Shown: piece after piece, positions 32,323 to 40,351 of the stretch
Layout of the letters: each line of letters starts with the position of its first letter
How positions within the stretch are numbered: the stretch's first letter is position 1
Assembly: GCF_000276605.1 (NCBI RefSeq)
Contig: NZ_AKJX01000178.1
Span: forward strand, 1 to 64,000
Source: Acidovorax sp. CF316
Lineage (GTDB): Bacteria; Pseudomonadota; Gammaproteobacteria; Burkholderiales; Burkholderiaceae_C
DNA length: 64,000 nucleotides
Direction of reading: 5' to 3'
Notes under the pieces: model-generated
Database searches by the model: none
What the model was told of the DNA's origin: nothing
What the model saw: the letters and a program-made list of their open reading frames with translations, nothing else
Position numbers and translations under genes: made by a program

Positions 32323-34218
32323 TCACGGGGATCCGTCGTCGTCCACCCAGGCCAGGTGGACCTTGGCAGGCAGCCGGGCCCAGGCAGCGGACAGCCGCTC
32401 AGCGCACGCGGCCCGGTCGATGGGCGCGGTGGCGCGCAGCGTGACGGTGGCTTCGGTGCCGTCGTTCGCGGCCGCAATGTCCACCAGCGCGACCGGCTGC
32501 TGCAGGTCGGCGATTTCCATGCGCAGCTTGTAGACCAGCGCCATGTCGCGCAGCGCGGGCTTGTAGATCTTGCCCACGCCCGTCACGGGGATCGAATCGA
32601 GCACGAACAGGTGGCGCGGCTTCGCCGGCGGCTCGGGAATGCGGTCGCCGATGTAGCGCTGCAGCTCGGCGGTGTCCACGCTCTGGCCCGGCGCCAGCGC
32701 CACGAAGATCACGGGCAGCTCGCCCGCATACCCGTCGGGCATGCCCACGGCCGCGCTCAGCGCCACGGCGGGGTGGGCGTTGGCCACTTCTTCGATGGAC
32801 TGCGGGTCGATGTTGTGGCCGCTGCGGATGATCAGGTCCTTCTCGCGGCCGGTGAGGAACAGGTAGCCGTTCTCGTCCAGGCGGCCCAGGTCACCCGTGA
32901 CCAGCCCGCCATCGGGCGTGAAGGCGCCGTGGTCGTGCCCGGGGTTGAGGTAGCCGCCCACGATCTGCGGGCCGCGCGCGACGACCGAGCCGATGGTGCC
33001 CACCGGGCAGGGCTGCCAGCGCCCCTCGGCATCGCGCTGCAGGATGTCGATGGCCGAGAACGGCGCGCGGATGCCCACGCTGCCGCGCACATGCGCCCCA
33101 TGCAGTGGCGTGGCGGCGATGGCGGCCACGCTCTCGGTCATGCCGTACTGCTCCAAGAGCGCAATGCCCGTGCGCTCCTCGAAGCGTTGGCCGATGGCCG
33201 TGGGCAGGGCCGCGCCGCCGGTGAAGGCAAAGCGCACCGAAGACAGGTCGCAGCCCTGCACCGGCACCTCGCTGAGCGCGCCGATGGAGGTCGGCACGCC
33301 CCCGATGAAGGTGGCGCGGTAGCGCTCGGCGATGCGCCAGAAGTTCTTCACGATGGCCGGGTCGCGCAGCCCCGCGGGCGACAGCATCACCACATGGCCA
33401 CCTGCGGCCAGCACCGACATGCCGATGGTGGAGGTACCGCCCACATGGAACAGCGGAAAGCCGTTGAGCGCGACATCCTGCTCGGTCAGGTCGAAGGCCT
33501 GGGCCAGCGCCCAGGCCGCATGGATCTGGTTGCCGTGCGTCTGGCGCACCAGCTTGGGCAGGCCGGTGGTCCCGCCGGTATGGAACAGCGCCGCGATGGC
33601 GGCGGGATCGTGGACGCGCTCGAAGGCCAGGCGGTCGCCAGGCTGCGCGTCCATGGCCGCTTCGAGGGCGTGCACGCGCGGGTCCTGGGCCCCGGGCGCG
33701 CCGCCCATCACCAGCACGGCCTGCAGGCCTGGCACGCGGGGCAGCACCTGCTGCACCTTGGCCCAGATCTCCGGGTCCAGCGCAGGGCCGGGGCAGACCA
33801 GGATGCGGGCGGCCTCCGCCTCCAGCAGCGCGGCGATGACCTCGGGCGCCAGCAGGTAGTTGATGCAGCTGGCGGTGCCCGCCGTCTGCGCGCCCCAGAT
33901 CAACGCCGGAACACGGGCATGGGTGCGTGCGACGATGGACACCACGCCCTCCCCCGCTATGCCGAAGTGCGCGAACAGGTTGGCGGCGCGCGTGATCTCG
34001 GCCAGCAGCTCCTTGTGGGTATAGGTGGCCGGCACATCCTCAAGCGCGGCCGAAGGCATCATGGTCAAGGCCATGCGGTCGCCGCACAGTGTGGCCGTGG
34101 CCTGGAACACTTCGTAGATGCTGCGCGACGGCACCAGCTCGCCGTAGGGCAGGGTCTCCAGCCGCTCGATATCCGCGATGCCCCGGATCTTCTGTTCCGA
34201 GCGTGTCGTCTTGGTCAT
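32323..34218 (-). CDS. AMP-forming acyl-CoA synthetase
   Basis: The predicted protein has 631 residues. ATP-binding P-loop LFHTGGTTGLPKL, adenylate motif YGMTES, and TGDLGRLDENGYLFLTGREK with the IKPxx-type C-terminal domain (GVGKIYKPALR) are complete. The enzyme activates a carboxylic acid to its CoA thioester. It is the first gene of the minus-strand operon with the Liv importer and tannase, so activation is coupled to uptake. Substrate is unknown; aryl-propionate or hydroxycinnamate-type acids fit the neighbouring beta-oxidation genes. A C-terminal extension (about 60 residues after the catalytic Lys region) is longer than usual. Confidence 0.9.
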   Translation of the reverse strand: MTKTTRSEQKIRGIADIERLETLPYGELVPSRSIYEVFQATATLCGDRMALTMMPSAALEDVPATYTHKELLAEITRAANLFAHFGIAGEGVVSIVARTHARVPALIWGAQTAGTASCINYLLAPEVIAALLEAEAARILVCPGPALDPEIWAKVQQVLPRVPGLQAVLVMGGAPGAQDPRVHALEAAMDAQPGDRLAFERVHDPAAIAALFHTGGTTGLPKLVRQTHGNQIHAAWALAQAFDLTEQDVALNGFPLFHVGGTSTIGMSVLAAGGHVVMLSPAGLRDPAIVKNFWRIAERYRATFIGGVPTSIGALSEVPVQGCDLSSVRFAFTGGAALPTAIGQRFEERTGIALLEQYGMTESVAAIAATPLHGAHVRGSVGIRAPFSAIDILQRDAEGRWQPCPVGTIGSVVARGPQIVGGYLNPGHDHGAFTPDGGLVTGDLGRLDENGYLFLTGREKDLIIRSGHNIDPQSIEEVANAHPAVALSAAVGMPDGYAGELPVIFVALAPGQSVDTAELQRYIGDRIPEPPAKPRHLFVLDSIPVTGVGKIYKPALRDMALVYKLRMEIADLQQPVALVDIAAANDGTEATVTLRATAPIDRAACAERLSAAWARLPAKVHLAWVDDDGSP

Positions 34219-34326
34219 TGTTGGTCGCTCCGCACGTGGCGCTTCGCAAGAAATTCAAAGCCCTTGGCCTATGGCACGCCATCCAACCTCCGTGGTACTG
34301 CCGGAAAGCGCGCAAGCGCTGCCCTA

Positions 34327-34343
34327 CCCGGAAATGTTCCGGG
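34327..34343. repeat. Inverted repeat CCCGGAAATGTTCCGGG
   Basis: Seven-base perfect arms (CCCGGAA / TTCCGGG) flank ATG. It is placed 109-125 bases upstream of the acyl-CoA ligase start, so it could be an operator or a leader hairpin. Confidence 0.45.
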
Positions 34344-34487
34344 AGCTTTTGCGTGGACCAGGGGGTGGAAGAAAGCCGTGCCGAAATGCGTTCAGGCGGT
34401 GATGTCTCTTGCGCTCCTTGTAATCCGGCTGCATGGCTTGCATGCGCCGTGTTGATGGAGCAAGTCTAGGAATCGCACGCATTGCGG

Positions 34488-34506
34488 ACAATGTGACGAA
34501 GTCACA
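34488..34506. promoter_or_regulatory. Candidate regulator site ACAATGTG-N7-CACA, copy 2
   Basis: The same eight-plus-four-base motif with identical spacing as at 23710-23728. Here it also forms a local palindrome TGTGAC-GAA-GTCACA. It is about 270 bases upstream of the acyl-CoA ligase start. Confidence 0.45.
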
Positions 34507-34670
34507 GCGCCCACCCGAAGTTTTGTGCAAGGGGCACACGGCGCCCCCTGCCACTAGCGGCTATGGTTCAGGCCACAGCACCCGCGCCAGACGGGTGCAC
34601 CGGAGACAAGCCCAAAGGAATGACAACACCCGCCCACCACGGGCCCACGGCCTGTGGAGACCCGGCCGCA

Positions 34671-35756
34671 TCAGCCACCAGCCGGCACCGCCTTCATCAG
34701 CCGCTGCCACAGCTGCTGGTTGAAGTCGCGCGCCGGCGCCGTCTGGCCGGTGCGCACCACGATCAGCTGGCGGCTGGGCACCACGAAGAGCTTGCGGTCG
34801 TGAAAGCCCAGCGCGGCCACCAGGTCGGCCGGAGCGGTCTCGATCAGCGGCCCCTCGCGCCGGGGCGCGTCTGCACCGCTCAGGTAGGCATGGCTGCCGC
34901 CATTGAGCCACCACAGGCGCCCATAGGCCGGGTTGGTCGGCGTGCGCTGCAGCAGCAGGCCGAGCTGCGCGGCCGATACCACACGGCGGCCGTCGGGCGC
35001 GAGGCCCTGGTCCAGCACCAGCTGCCCCATGCGTGCGATGTCGCGCGGCGTGGTCACCAGCCCGGTGGGGTTGCCTGCGTCGGCCAGCGCGGCGGGCCGG
35101 GGGCGCCAGGCGGTATCGGCCATGCCCAGCGGCACGGTGAGCCACTGGCGCGTGATCTCGTCCAGCGGCCCGCGCGCCGCCTGCTCCAGCACGCGCTTGG
35201 TCACGGCGTAGGCAGGCGTGTTGTAGAAGAAGCGCGCGCCCGGCTCGGCCTCGGTGCGCAGGTCCTCCGTGAGGCCGGAGGTCATTTCCAGCAACTGGCG
35301 CACGGTGATGCGCGCCTCCACCGCGGGCGGGGCCTTGGACCAGGCGGCACCGATATAGGTGGCCACCGGGCGCTCCACGTCCATCAGCCCGCGGTCGGCC
35401 GCAATGGCCGCCAGCAGCGCGATGAAGCTCTTTTGCTGCGAGGCTACGTCCTCCAGCAGCGCGCCATCGGCCGCCTGGCCATGCACGAAGGCGGCGCGAA
35501 AGACGGTTGCATCCGCCGGCAGCGGCCAGTGCTGCTCGGCAATCACCTGCCGGTTCTGGATGATCAGCAGGCCCGTGGTCTTTTGCGCGCGTGCGTAGTC
35601 GAGCACCTCCTGCAGCGCGGCGGCGTTCCAGGCGGCTGGTACCGTGGCGCCCATGGCGGGTGGCGCGGCCGTGGGCGAAGCAGCGCAGCCCAGCAGGGCG
35701 GCGGCCACGCACAGTGCGGTGGCGGCTGCACGGGTGGTGGTAGCGATGGGAGTCAT
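34671..35756 (-). CDS. Beta-lactamase-family serine hydrolase lipoprotein
   Basis: About 361 residues from ATG 35756, chosen because an AAGG lies nine bases upstream and the earlier ATGs lack one. A lipoprotein signal ends at LLGC. The class C beta-lactamase/esterase active site is present: SxxK as SQQK (ASQQKSFIALLAAI) and YxN as YNT (RFFYNTPAYAV). This fold includes esterases, D-amino-peptidases and PBP-like proteins. It follows the CoA transferase gene by 42 bases on the same strand, so it may be part of that operon, perhaps cleaving an ester outside the cytoplasm. It is not expected to be a resistance enzyme. Confidence 0.8.
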   Translation of the reverse strand: MTPIATTTRAAATALCVAAALLGCAASPTAAPPAMGATVPAAWNAAALQEVLDYARAQKTTGLLIIQNRQVIAEQHWPLPADATVFRAAFVHGQAADGALLEDVASQQKSFIALLAAIAADRGLMDVERPVATYIGAAWSKAPPAVEARITVRQLLEMTSGLTEDLRTEAEPGARFFYNTPAYAVTKRVLEQAARGPLDEITRQWLTVPLGMADTAWRPRPAALADAGNPTGLVTTPRDIARMGQLVLDQGLAPDGRRVVSAAQLGLLLQRTPTNPAYGRLWWLNGGSHAYLSGADAPRREGPLIETAPADLVAALGFHDRKLFVVPSRQLIVVRTGQTAPARDFNQQLWQRLMKAVPAGG

Positions 35757-35798
35757 GGTCGTCATCCTTGCTTTCATTGCATTGCGCATGGCGGCAAC

Positions 35799-36902
35799 TC
35801 AGCTGGCCACGCGCCAGCCCAGGCCGGGCGAGATGGCGCGGGCATCGCCCTCGCCCAGCGCCAGCGGCTGCAGCAGCCCGGTCTCGGCCGCCTGCTGGGC
35901 GAATTCGCGCAGACTGCGCACGCGCGCCGCGGGCACGCCCGCTGCGTTCAGGCCCTGCTCCAGCTCGGCCGCGGGCTGGTCGGCCAGTTGCGCGGCCAGC
36001 AGTTCGCGGAAGGCGCCGGGGTCCAGCGCGCGCGCAAAGCTCGGGCCGCTGCCCGTGCCGGGGTCAAGCAGCGGCGTGTAGCGCGCGGGCTCCACGCCCA
36101 GCACCCGCATCAGCGCCGCAATGTGCTGCGGCGTGTTGGCGCCAATGGCCAGCCAGCCGTCGCGGCAGGCAAAGGTGTCGGCCGCCGGGCTGCCCGAGAA
36201 GCCCTTGTTGCCCACGCGCGGGATCTCCTGCCCGGTGCTCAGCACGTCGCAGGCAAAGGGGTACATGAGCTGCAGCGCGCTGGCCCACATGCTCACGTCA
36301 AGGAAGCTGCCCTCGCCCGTCAGGTCCCGCTCGCGCAGCGCGGCCATGATGGCCATCGCACCGACCAGGCCCGTCGCCGCGTCGATGACAGGAAAGCCCA
36401 CCTTGGTCGGCGGCGCGCCTTCCTGGCCGCCCAGCAGGGTCATGCCGGTCAGCGCCTGCATCACATGATCGTAGGCGCCCCGCGGCGTGAGTTCCGGGTC
36501 ACTCAGGCCGTAGCCCGAGATGGCGCAGTACACGATGCGCGGGTTGACGGCCTTCACCTGCTCGTAGCCCAGGCCATGGCGCTCGAGCACGCCGGGGCGG
36601 TAGTTGTCGACCATCACGTCGGCGTGGCGCGCCAGGTCCAGTGCCTGGGCACGGCCCTCCGCCGTCGCCAGATCGATCGCCTGCATGTGCTTGCCGGCGT
36701 TCAGTGCCGTGAAGGCGTGCGCGCCTGCGCCACCGCGGCGCATCACGTCGCCGCCGCCGGGGCGCTCGACCTTGGTCACCTCGGCCCCCATCTGCGCGAG
36801 TTGGAAGGTGGCGAACGGGCCGGCAATGACATGGCTAAAATCCAGTACGCGCACGCCGCGCAGCGCCTGCGGCGGCGATTTCCAGGTGCGGGGTGCGCTC
36901 AT
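35799..36902 (-). CDS. CaiB/BaiF family CoA transferase
   Basis: The predicted protein has 367 residues. ATG 36902 overlaps the Bug receptor stop (ATGA), so the two are coupled. N-terminal LRGVRVLDFSHVIAGPFATF, the GADVxKVERP-type loop and the catalytic Asp in GSFLDVSMW are typical of family III CoA transferases, which exchange CoA between acids such as succinyl-CoA and an acceptor. Pairing with a Bug receptor and a porin is a frequent arrangement for carboxylate uptake and activation in Burkholderiales. The substrate cannot be deduced. Confidence 0.9.
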   Translation of the reverse strand: MSAPRTWKSPPQALRGVRVLDFSHVIAGPFATFQLAQMGAEVTKVERPGGGDVMRRGGAGAHAFTALNAGKHMQAIDLATAEGRAQALDLARHADVMVDNYRPGVLERHGLGYEQVKAVNPRIVYCAISGYGLSDPELTPRGAYDHVMQALTGMTLLGGQEGAPPTKVGFPVIDAATGLVGAMAIMAALRERDLTGEGSFLDVSMWASALQLMYPFACDVLSTGQEIPRVGNKGFSGSPAADTFACRDGWLAIGANTPQHIAALMRVLGVEPARYTPLLDPGTGSGPSFARALDPGAFRELLAAQLADQPAAELEQGLNAAGVPAARVRSLREFAQQAAETGLLQPLALGEGDARAISPGLGWRVAS

Positions 36903-37900
36903 CGGATGCTCCCTTGCGTGGCCTTGACGAGCTTTTCCAGCTTGGCCGTCTCGGCCTGGATGAAGGTGGCGAAGGCCTGGGGCGAGGCACTCAGGCTGAC
37001 CACCGTGCCCGCGTCCTCGGTCTCCTTGCGCAGGGCCGGGTCGTCGAAGGCCCGGTGCACCGCCTTGAACAGCGCCTGCACGGTGCCCTCTGGCGTACCG
37101 GCGGGTGCCCACAGGCCGAACCATGCGTCCAGCACCAGGTCCTCGCTGCCCAGCAGTTCCCGCAGCGTGGGCACCTGCGGAAAGGCGGCCAGGCGCTTGG
37201 CGCTGGTCACGGCCAGGGCATGCACCTTGCCCGACTGCACATGCGGCGCCGCCGTGGACGCGATGGGGAACGCGAAATGAACCGAACGCGAGAGCAGTGC
37301 GGGGATGATCTCCACCGAGCCCTTGTAGGGCACGTGCAACGCGTCGATGCCGGTGTGCAGCGACAGCGCCGCAGCGCACAGGTGGGCGGCGCTGCCGATG
37401 CCGCCCGAGGCGTAGTTGAGCGTGCCCGGGCTCTTGCGCGCGGCCGCCACCAGGTCGTCCACGCTGCGGTAGGGCGAATCGGCCGCCACCACCAGGATGG
37501 ACGGTGCCAGGCCGATGGCCGAGATCGGCGCAAAGTCTTTTTGAGGATCGAACTTCACGCTGGGCTGCAGCGCCTTCTGCACGATGTGCGACGAGGCACC
37601 CATGAGCAGGTTGTAGCCATCGGGCGCCATGCGCGCCACATTCTGCGCGGCGACGATGCCGCCGGCACCGACGACGTTCTCGACGAACATCACGGCGCCC
37701 TTGCCCAGCGCGGGCGCCATGCGCACGGCCGTGGCACGGGCCAGCAGGTCCGGCCCGCCGCCCGCGGCGAAGGGCACGACCAGCCGCACCGGGCGGCTCG
37801 GAAAATCGCCGGCCTGCTGCGCGAACGCCGCACGGGGCAGGCCAGTGGCGGCGGCCGCCAGGGCCAGGAGTTGCAGTTGGAATCGGCGTCGATCAGGCAT
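36899..37900 (-). CDS. Tripartite tricarboxylate transporter receptor (Bug family)
   Basis: The predicted protein has 333 residues from ATG 37900. The leader begins PDRRRFQLQLLALAAAATGL, with consecutive arginines that could use Tat, and cleaves near AFAQQ. The Bug fold motifs are FPSRPVRLVVPFAAGGGPDL, APDGYNLLMGASSH and HVPYKGSVEIIPALL. Bug proteins bind carboxylates for a TctAB-type permease encoded elsewhere or act as sensors. It is coupled to the CoA transferase and follows the porin gene by 60 bases. Confidence 0.92.
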   Translation of the reverse strand: MPDRRRFQLQLLALAAAATGLPRAAFAQQAGDFPSRPVRLVVPFAAGGGPDLLARATAVRMAPALGKGAVMFVENVVGAGGIVAAQNVARMAPDGYNLLMGASSHIVQKALQPSVKFDPQKDFAPISAIGLAPSILVVAADSPYRSVDDLVAAARKSPGTLNYASGGIGSAAHLCAAALSLHTGIDALHVPYKGSVEIIPALLSRSVHFAFPIASTAAPHVQSGKVHALAVTSAKRLAAFPQVPTLRELLGSEDLVLDAWFGLWAPAGTPEGTVQALFKAVHRAFDDPALRKETEDAGTVVSLSASPQAFATFIQAETAKLEKLVKATQGSIR

Positions 37901-37960
37901 ACGCAAAGGGTCTCGGAAAATCGGTGGGTTCACAGAAGGCAGCATGCGGGAACACCGTCG

Positions 37961-39022
37961 TCAGAAGGCGTGCCGCACACCGAGGGCCACACCGGTGGCC
38001 GAGCCATTGGGGCCGGTGACCGCGCCTTCGAAGGTGCGCGACGCGCCCCCTGCGTTCTCGATGCGTGCCACGATGCCATACAGCGTGGTGCGCTTGCTCA
38101 GGTGGTAGCCATACCCGACAGAAAAGCGGGTCGTGCGCGGGGACGAGGGGGCCGTGGAGGTGTAGCGCGATACCTGCGCCTTGAACTCGTGCACCCCCAT
38201 GGGCACGCGCGCACCAAGCTCCCAGCCCCGGCCATCGGGTGGATCGCCGGCGACCTTGTCGCGCATCGCCACGGCCATCAGTTCCAAGGCACCGAAGTCG
38301 TAGCTGCCCGCAATGCTGGCGTTGCTGACCCGACCCGATGCGAAATCGGTCTGCATGCCGCCTACGCCGATCTTCACCGCGCCGGCTTCATAGCCGGCGC
38401 GCAGGCTGTAGCCCGTGCCATCGCGGCCCGTGGCGCTGCCGTCCTTCGCGTTCTCGCCGAGGAAGTAGGCCGCATGCACGAAGGCGCCGCCCAGTGTGGC
38501 CGGCGTGAAGTAGTGCACGGCATTGGAGGCCCGCACCCACGAGGTCGACACGCCAGCCACGGTGGAGGTGATCAGCTGCGCCTGCCCGATGCCGATGTGC
38601 GCGAACGGGTCGAACAGGCCGATGTTCAGGTAGTGCGGCTGCAGGTCGCGGCCCGCGCGCAGCTCGCCCCAGGGGCCGAACAGGCTGACCGTGGAGCGCC
38701 GCCCGAAGGTCAGGCCGCCCACCGTGCCCTGGCCGCTCACCTGGTTGTTGGTGTTGGTCGCGCCCCCCGCCCCGCTGTCGGGAAAGATGGCGCCTTCGAG
38801 CCAGAAGCCGGCGCGCCAACCCCCGCCCAGGTCCTCGACGCCGCGGAACCCGATCCGCGAGGCGCCCCAGTTGCTGTTGGACATGGTAGTGCCGCTGGCG
38901 ACCGTGCCGCTCGATCGGGTCAGGGCCGCATCGAGCGTGCCGAACACGGTGACGGAACTCTGTGCGCCAGCCGTGCAGGCGAGCGAAAGCAGCGCTGGGA
39001 GTAGCGCCCATTTTTTCTTCAT
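37961..39022 (-). CDS. Gram-negative general porin
   Basis: The predicted protein has 353 residues from ATG 39022 (MKKKWALLPALLSLACTAGA signal peptide, then QSSVTVFGTLDAAL). Alternating beta-strand pattern, SSVTVFG start and terminal aromatic VALGVRHAF are the signature of 16-stranded trimeric betaproteobacterial porins. First gene of the porin-Bug-CoA transferase-hydrolase operon, divergent from the LysR gene. It likely admits the anionic substrate of this operon. Confidence 0.92.
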   Translation of the reverse strand: MKKKWALLPALLSLACTAGAQSSVTVFGTLDAALTRSSGTVASGTTMSNSNWGASRIGFRGVEDLGGGWRAGFWLEGAIFPDSGAGGATNTNNQVSGQGTVGGLTFGRRSTVSLFGPWGELRAGRDLQPHYLNIGLFDPFAHIGIGQAQLITSTVAGVSTSWVRASNAVHYFTPATLGGAFVHAAYFLGENAKDGSATGRDGTGYSLRAGYEAGAVKIGVGGMQTDFASGRVSNASIAGSYDFGALELMAVAMRDKVAGDPPDGRGWELGARVPMGVHEFKAQVSRYTSTAPSSPRTTRFSVGYGYHLSKRTTLYGIVARIENAGGASRTFEGAVTGPNGSATGVALGVRHAF

Positions 39023-39188
39023 GGTGATTTGTCTCCAAACTTCGGGAAGGAATGCCACAGGCCTGTAAAAGCGTCCTGCGGAGCCGGCTCGTTGGATGGG
39101 CAAAAATGCTATCGCCGAACCTGTGAATTCATTCTAGGAACGGGTGGCCCTTTACCTCAATTGATAAATTCTTTTGGAGACTAAGCCT

Positions 39189-40175
39189 GTGGTTAAGTCA
39201 ATCGTGTCCACCCCCGCCGGACTGCGCCCGTTCCCCCCGCTGCTGCGCGGCCTGCGTCTGCCGCAGCTGCAGCTTGTGCGCATGGCCGGCGCGGGCGCCA
39301 ACTTCCGCGAGATGGCCGATGCACTCCATGTGACCCAGCCGGCCATCACCAAGATGGCGCGCGAACTCGAACGTACGCTGGGCGCGCCGGTGTTCGAGCG
39401 CAGCGCTTCGGGCGTGCGGCTCAGCGCCTTCGGCCAGGCCGTGCTGTCGCAGGTGCAGCGCTCGCTGGCCCACCTGGACCAGTTGGCCGACGACCTGCCG
39501 AGTCACCGTGAGGGCGCCGGTGCAGCCCTGCGCATCGGCTCCCCCTCGTTCACGGCAGCGGCGCTGCTGGCGCGCCCCGTGGCCCAGTGGCTGGGAGCCA
39601 CGCCTGGGGGCCGCGTCATCATGAGCGATGGGGTGAGCGCACAGTTGCTGGCACCACTGCTCGCGGGCGAGCTCGATGCCGTGGTCGGCAGCGTGGACGA
39701 CGGAGCCTGCAGCGACGACGAGCTGCAGCAGCTGCGCTTCGAGCCGCTGTACGACGATGCCATCACCTTCGTCACCAGCGCAGACACGCCTGGCCTGGAG
39801 GGGCCGATGGACCTGGCCGACCTGTGCCGTCTGCCCTGGGTCATGCCGCCGCGCAACTCGCAGGTGTGGATGGCGTTGCGGCGCGAATTCATGGTGCTGG
39901 GCCAGGGCCTGCCCCGGGGCGTGGTGGAAGCCAGCTCGATACCGGCGCTGGGCACCATCTTGCGCCATGCCCCCGGCACCGTGGGGGCACTGCGCGCCGA
40001 CGCCGGCCGCTACCTGGTGCGCGACCAGGGCCTGCGCCTGCTGCAGGTGGCGCCCGCCGTCGCGTTGCCGCGCGTGGGCATCGTGCGCCTGAGTTCGGCT
40101 GCGCCTGACGCCGCATTGGAATCGTTGCTGGCCTTGGTACGCTCTGAAGTGAACGTAATTTTTGCTTCTGAGTAG
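39189..40175 (+). CDS. LysR-family transcriptional regulator
   Basis: About 328 residues from GTG 39189, which has GGAGA (39176-39180) at ideal spacing; a TTG at 39174 lacks one. N-terminal winged helix-turn-helix reads LPQLQLVRMAGAGANFREMA, then VTQPAITKMARELERTLGAP and FERSASGVRLSAFGQ; an effector-binding domain follows. It is divergent from the porin operon with a 166-base shared region, the classic layout for a LysR regulator and its target. Effector unknown. Confidence 0.9.
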   Translation: MVKSIVSTPAGLRPFPPLLRGLRLPQLQLVRMAGAGANFREMADALHVTQPAITKMARELERTLGAPVFERSASGVRLSAFGQAVLSQVQRSLAHLDQLADDLPSHREGAGAALRIGSPSFTAAALLARPVAQWLGATPGGRVIMSDGVSAQLLAPLLAGELDAVVGSVDDGACSDDELQQLRFEPLYDDAITFVTSADTPGLEGPMDLADLCRLPWVMPPRNSQVWMALRREFMVLGQGLPRGVVEASSIPALGTILRHAPGTVGALRADAGRYLVRDQGLRLLQVAPAVALPRVGIVRLSSAAPDAALESLLALVRSEVNVIFASE

Positions 40176-40351
40176 CCTGCCTGAATCCAGATCCCCACTC
40201 GCCTTCGCTCCTTTTCACGCAACAAGCGGTCAGTAGATTGGGAACTGGTCTGAGAAGTTTTCCTGGCAACTCAGATTGCAGGTGCAGGACTTAGCCATAC
40301 AAGCAAGTGCCTAGCAGCAACTTTCAGCATCACACACGAAGGCCATACCGC

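Larger units (their letters stand above)
34219..34670. other. Long leader/intergenic region upstream of the acyl-CoA ligase
   Basis: No gene is present. The region should hold the promoter of the ligase-liv-tannase operon. It contains an inverted repeat at 34327-34343, the ACAATGTG-N7-CACA motif at 34488-34506, and a GC hairpin near 34522-34551 just beyond the end of the serine hydrolase gene. Confidence 0.5.

Noticed and set aside
30979-34455. Very long plus-strand open frame (about 1158 codons) opposite livK, ligase and permease genes
   Set aside because: It is antisense to well-recognised genes, is rich in His, Arg, Gln and Gly with no domain, and is an artefact of high GC.
34563-37280. 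Plus-strand frame of about 905 codons
   Set aside because: Opposite the serine hydrolase, CoA transferase and Bug genes; no motifs; GC-rich shadow.
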